NCBI GenBank assembly: GCA_949285255.1
Contig: CASDXV010000013.1
Location: 1 to 57,928 of the forward strand
Source: an uncultured bacterium
GTDB lineage: Bacteria > Cyanobacteriota > Vampirovibrionia > Gastranaerophilales > Gastranaerophilaceae
DNA length: 57,928 nt
Direction of reading: 5' to 3'
Part shown: positions 45,701-51,700 of the stretch, in pieces
Layout: every line of letters begins with the position of its first letter
Position numbering within the stretch: position 1 is the first letter of the stretch
Made by a program: the position numbers and the translations under genes
Notes under the pieces: model-generated
The model's input: the letters and a program-made list of their open reading frames with translations, nothing else
Database searches by the model: none
Told to the model about the DNA's origin: nothing

Positions 45701-48700
45701 TTCAAGGGTGTCTTTTTCAACTTTTGTAATAACACCTGTATCAAGATTATGCGCTTGTTCTTTATATTTTAAGCAGAATATTTTTATGGGTGCGCCTCTA
45801 AAGTTAAGATATACCGTATAAAAAGGGTTTGATGCACGAGTGATTTTATCCAGTTGTGCACATTTTTGATTCAGGTCGAGTTTTGTTGTGCCCGATATTT
45901 TAGGCGCTTTTATAAAATCCCCTTTTTCTTGAGGTTTAGAGTCAATTTTGCCTGTTTGCTGAAATTTATCAAGCACTTCGCAGAGCATATCCGCTATTAA
46001 AAAATTTGACCTGTTAAAAAGCGTTCCTATAGTTTCGTTTTTATCTAAAATAATATTTCTCTGTGCAATTATTTCGCCGCTGTCAAAGTGCTCGTTTGCA
46101 AAGTGCAGAGTAACTCCGCTTAGGCTCTCACCGTTGTTAATTATGTGATAATAAGGGTTTGCACCCCTATACATAGGTAAAAGCGAGGGATGACAGTTAA
46201 TGTAGCCATGTTTTGTTGTTTTTAAAAAGTCTTTGCCTAAGAGTTTGTCAAAAGAGCAGATAACGCCGATGTCAGCTTTTTTGGCGGCGATTTTTTTAAT
46301 CATATCAGAGTTATTCGGGTTGCCGCCATACTCAAAAACTTCAAGGTTAAAGCTTTTAGCGTAATCGACAAAACCTCTTGAAGTGGGATTAGAACTTGGC
46401 GGAGGAATAACTGCCGCTATCTCAAAGCCCTTTTGCACAAGTGCGTCAAGGCAAACATTTGCCATATCGGGCATACCGCAAAATATTATTTTTATTTTTT
46501 CAGAATTGTTTTGCAACCAAAACCCCCAGAGCCAGTGCACCAACGGATAATATCAAACTTAATATTATATATAATACTGCTTTATAAATTTCTCCCGATA
46601 AAAATAAATTCCAAACATCAAGAGAAAAGGTGGAAAACGTGGTTAATCCGCCGCAAAATCCTACCGTTAAAAAGAGTTTTACTTCACTTGGCACGGCAAT
46701 TTTTTCTAAAAACATAAAAAAGCCAAAACCCATAATGAAACTGCCAAGGATGTTCACACTAAGAGTTCCCAAGGGAAAAGACGAGCATATTTTTGAACAT
46801 AAAAGTCCTACAGAGTACCTTAAAAGCGCTCCCAAGCCTCCTCCAAAAAATATAGCAAGAAATTTAACCATATAAATATATTAACATAAGTATAGAATTT
46901 TGAAGTATTGTAACAAAATTATAAGTATAAAAATTTAGTGTTGACGAGAAAATTTGTTTGTAATAAGTTTATGAATACTGAATGAAACTAGAAGAAGTAA
47001 GGCAATTATGACTACGACAGCAAAAAGACAAAGAATAAGAGTATGTCTGAAAGCATATGACCATCAGTTAATCGATTTAAGTGCACAAAAAATTGTTGAC
47101 ACTGCAAAAAGAACTGATGCAAGTGTATCAGGCCCTATACCTCTGCCGACAAAACGCAGAGTATACTGTGTTCTTCGTTCACCTCACGTAGATAAAAAAT
47201 CTCGTGAACACTTTGAAATGAGAACACACAAGAGAATCATAGATATCTATGATCCTACACAACAAACTACAGAAGAACTCACAAGAATGGACCTGCCCTC
47301 AGGTGTGGACATTGAAATTAAGCTGTAGTAACCGAACGCTTTAGCACAATCAAAATTGAATATTGAATGTGATCTGGCAAAGTAGGCAGAGTTTAGTTTT
47401 TAAACAAAGCCAAAAGTGAAACAACCGAGAACGCAAGCTCTCACAACAGAAAGGTAGAAAATGACATTAGGTGTTATTGGACAAAAACTTGGAATGACAC
47501 AAATTTATGAACTTTGTATCCCCGTTACGGTAATCAAAGTTGACCCTGCCGTTGTGACTCAAGTTAAAACTGTTGAAACAGACGGATACAACGCTATTCA
47601 GGTAGGCGTTATCCCTGCAAAAGAAAAACATTTAACAAAAGCTCAAATTGGTCATTTCAAAAAGAATAATCTTGAAAACTTCAGACATTTACAAGAGTTC
47701 AGAGTAGAAAATCCTGCTGATTACACAGTAGGTCAAAAAATCGATTTATCGGTTTTATCTGAAATAACTAAAGTAGATGTTACAGGAAAATCAATCGGTA
47801 AAGGTTTTCAAGGTACCGTTAAAAGACACAACTTCGGAAGAGGCCCTATGGCTCACGGTTCAAAAAACCACAGAGAACCCGGTTCAATCGGTGCAGGTAC
47901 TACTCCCGGTCGTGTAATCAAAGGTAAAAAAATGGCAGGAAATATGGGTAATGAAAGAGTTACCGTTTCTAAACTCACGGTAGTTAGAGTTGATGCCGAC
48001 AAAAATCTGTTATTAATCAAGGGCTCAGTTCCGGGTCCTGAAGGTAAATTGGTCACAGTTAAACCTTCAAGAACAAAATGGAATTAGAGGTATAAGATGA
48101 CTGAAAATACAAAAACTCAAACAGTAAAATTACTTAGCACTTCAGGAAGTCAATTAGGTGAATTGAGTCTTGACGGTAAAGTATTTGGTGTTGAACCGAA
48201 TATCCACGTTATGCACCTTGCACTTAAAAGACAGTTAAATAACGCACGTCGTGGTACTGCTTGCGCTAAAACAAGAGCAGAAGTATCAGGCGGCGGTAAA
48301 AAACCTTGGAAACAAAAAGGTACAGGTAGAGCAAGAGCCGGTTCAATCAGATCACCATTGTTCGCTGGCGGCGGTGTTGTATTTGGCCCTAAACCAAGGT
48401 CATATGAAACAAATCTGCCTCAAAAGGCAAGAAAACTTGCTCTTAAATCAGCGCTAAGCGCTAAACTTGAAGCAATGACAGTTGTTAAAGATTTTTCAGA
48501 ATTAACTGAAGCTAAAACAAAAGCTATGGCAAAAATCTTAAAGGACTTAAATGCTCAAGGTAAAATCTTAATCATTGCAGATTTAAAAGCAGAAGAAAAT
48601 AAAAATCTTGCACTAAGTGCCAGAAACCTTGCAAACGTAAAATTATTACTTCCTTCAAACTTAAATGTAAAAGATTTAATTGAAGCTGACAGTCTGATTG

Positions 48701-51700
48701 TTTGCGAGGCTGCAATTAACGAAATTACTGAAAGGTTGGCGAAATAATGGCAAACACTAGAACCAACAAAGAAAAATTATACGATATTATCAAAAAGCCT
48801 GTTATTACAGAAAAATCAATGGCTAATACCGTTAATAACGTATACACTTTTGAAGTTGCAAAAGACGCTTCAAAAGTAGAAATCGCGCAAGCAATTGAAC
48901 TTGCTTACCCGAATCGCAAAGTTAAGAAAGTAAGGACTGTATATATGCCCTCTCATCAAAAAAGAATGGGCTTAAAGTTCGGTAGAACCCAATCAGGTAA
49001 AAAAGCTATCGTTACAATCGATGGTGAGCCTATTGAAGAATTGACAGGAGTGTAGATAACAATGGCAACTCGTAAAATTAATCCAACTTCGCCCGGTCAA
49101 CGCGGTATGACAAGAGCAGATTTTTCAGAAATTACAACAGACACACCTGAAAAATCACTTTTGAAACCGTTAAGAAAAAAAGGCGGTAGAAATAATACAG
49201 GTAGAATAACTACAAGACATCAAGGCGGCGGTCACAAACAAGCTTACCGTGTAATTGATTTCAAAAGAAATAAAGTAGGCATTGTAGGTTTTGTTAAAAC
49301 TGTTGAATATGACCCTAACAGAAATGTAAGAATTTCTCTTGTAGTATACGCAGATGGTGAAAAAAGATATATATTAACACCTGAAAACTTAAACGTAGGT
49401 GATACTATTATCTCCGGCCCTGATGCGGATATTAAACCGGGAAACGCTCTTCCTTTAGAAGCTATTCCTTTGGGTACTATGGTTCACAATGTTGAATTAT
49501 TCCCCGGTCGCGGCGGTAAAATGGTTCGCTCAGCCGGTATGAGTGCTCAATTAATGGCTAAAGAAGGCGACTATGTAACGCTAAAACTTCCATCATCAGA
49601 AATGAGAATGGTTAGAAAAGAATGCTACGCTACAGTCGGAACTTTGGGTAACTCAGAGTTTAAAAACCTTTCAACAGGTAAAGCAGGCAGAACTCGTTAT
49701 TTAGGTGTAAGACCTACAGTTCGCGGTGTTACAATGAACCCTGTTGATCACCCACACGGTGGTGGTGAAGGTAAAACCGGCCCCGGCGGCAACCCGAAAA
49801 CTCCTTGGGGTAAACCTGCTCTTGGTCAAAAGACAAGAAACCCCAACAAGGCATCATCTAAATTAATAGTAAGAAGAAGAAAAAAATAAAATAAGTAAGG
49901 AGAACACAAGTAGATGGCTCGTTCATTAAAAAAAGGTCCATTTGTACATGAATCTTTAGAAAAGAAAATAAATAAACTAAACGAAACTCAGGAAAAGAAA
50001 GTTATTAAAACTTGGTCCAGAGCATCTATGATTGTGCCTGATATGTTAGGTCACACTATTGCTGTTCACAACGGTAAAACTCACGTTCCCGTTTATGTTA
50101 CAGAACAAATGGTTGGTCACAAATTAGGTGAATTCGCGGCAACTCGTTCATTCAGAGGTCACGCGGGTCAAGATAAAACAGCTAAAAGGAAATAAGTTTT
50201 AAATAAGCCATAAGGAATACAGATATGCAACAAGCGACAGCTAAACAAACAAATATAAAAATGACTGCAAGAAAATTACGCAGAGTAATTAATCTTGTAA
50301 GAGGCAAAAATGCCCTCGAAGCTCAAAAAATGCTTAAATTTATGCCTTATTTTGCAGCAAGAGTGGTAGAAAAAAACCTCAACGCAGCTATTGCAAACGC
50401 GTCTGAAAAATTCGGCGCAAAAGCTGACGTGTTGAAAATCTCTGAAATTTTCGCTGATGAGAGCGTTACTTACAAAAGGGTAAGACCTCGTGCTCAAGGC
50501 AGAATGTACAAGAGATTCAAAAGAACATCACATTTAACAGTTAAGTTAACAAGAAACTAGGAGAAGAACTTTGGGACAGAAGACACATCCAACCGGATTT
50601 AGAATCGGAATAATTGAACCATGGGTTAGCACATGGTTTGCAAATAAAAAGAAATATGCTGAATTTATAGCTGAAGATGCTAAAATCAGAAAATTTGTTA
50701 AAAAGAAACTCTACACTGCTGGTGTTTCAAGAATTAACATCGCAAGAAAAGCACAGAATGTTAATATAACTGTTGTTACAGCTAAACCCGGTATCGTTGT
50801 GGGTAGAGGCGGTCAAGGTATTGACGACTTAAGAGTTGCCGTCCAAAACCTTATTAACAACAAAAACGTGTCAATTGATGTTGTAGAAGTTGCAAGAATT
50901 GATGTTGACGCTCAACTTGTTGCAGAAAATATCGCACTTCAACTTGAAAAACGTATCGCATTCAGACGTGCTATGAAACAAGCAATGCAAAGAACAATGC
51001 GCGCTGGCGTTCAAGGTATCAAAGTTATGGTATCAGGTCGTCTTGGCGGCGCTGAAATTGCAAGAAGCGAATGGGCTAAGGAAGGTAGAATTCCTCTACA
51101 AACACTAAGAGCCGATGTTCAATACGGTTTTGCCGAAGCTGATACGGTTATGGGTAAAATCGGTGTTAAGGTTTGGGTATTCAAGGGCGATTTAATGCCC
51201 GGCGAAAAAGCAGACCAAAACATTAAAACAAAAAAAGCAACAAATAAAGATAACGCGCGTTTTACTAATAGAAGAAAACGTAACGAAGAAGCACAAGAAG
51301 ACAAGGCTCAAGCCTAGTTGATTGAAATAATAGGAGCAAATCACAATGTTAATGCCTAAAAAAACTAAATTTCGTAAAAAAATGAAAGGCAATATGAAAG
51401 GGACTGAAACAAGAGGTACAACTCTTGAATTCGGCAGCTACGGATTGCAATCTCTTGAACCTGCTTGGATTACAAGCCGCCAAATAGAAGCCGCACGTCG
51501 TGCAATGACAAGACAAATCAAACGTGGCGGTAATGTTTGGATTAAGATTTTCCCCGATAAACCTATTACTGCAAAACCCGCTGAAACTCGTATGGGTAAA
51601 GGTAAAGGTAACCCTGAATATTGGGTAGCTGTTGTAAAACCCGGCAGAATGCTTTTCGAAATCGAATATTCTGTTAGAGAAGATGCAATCAAAGCTCTTC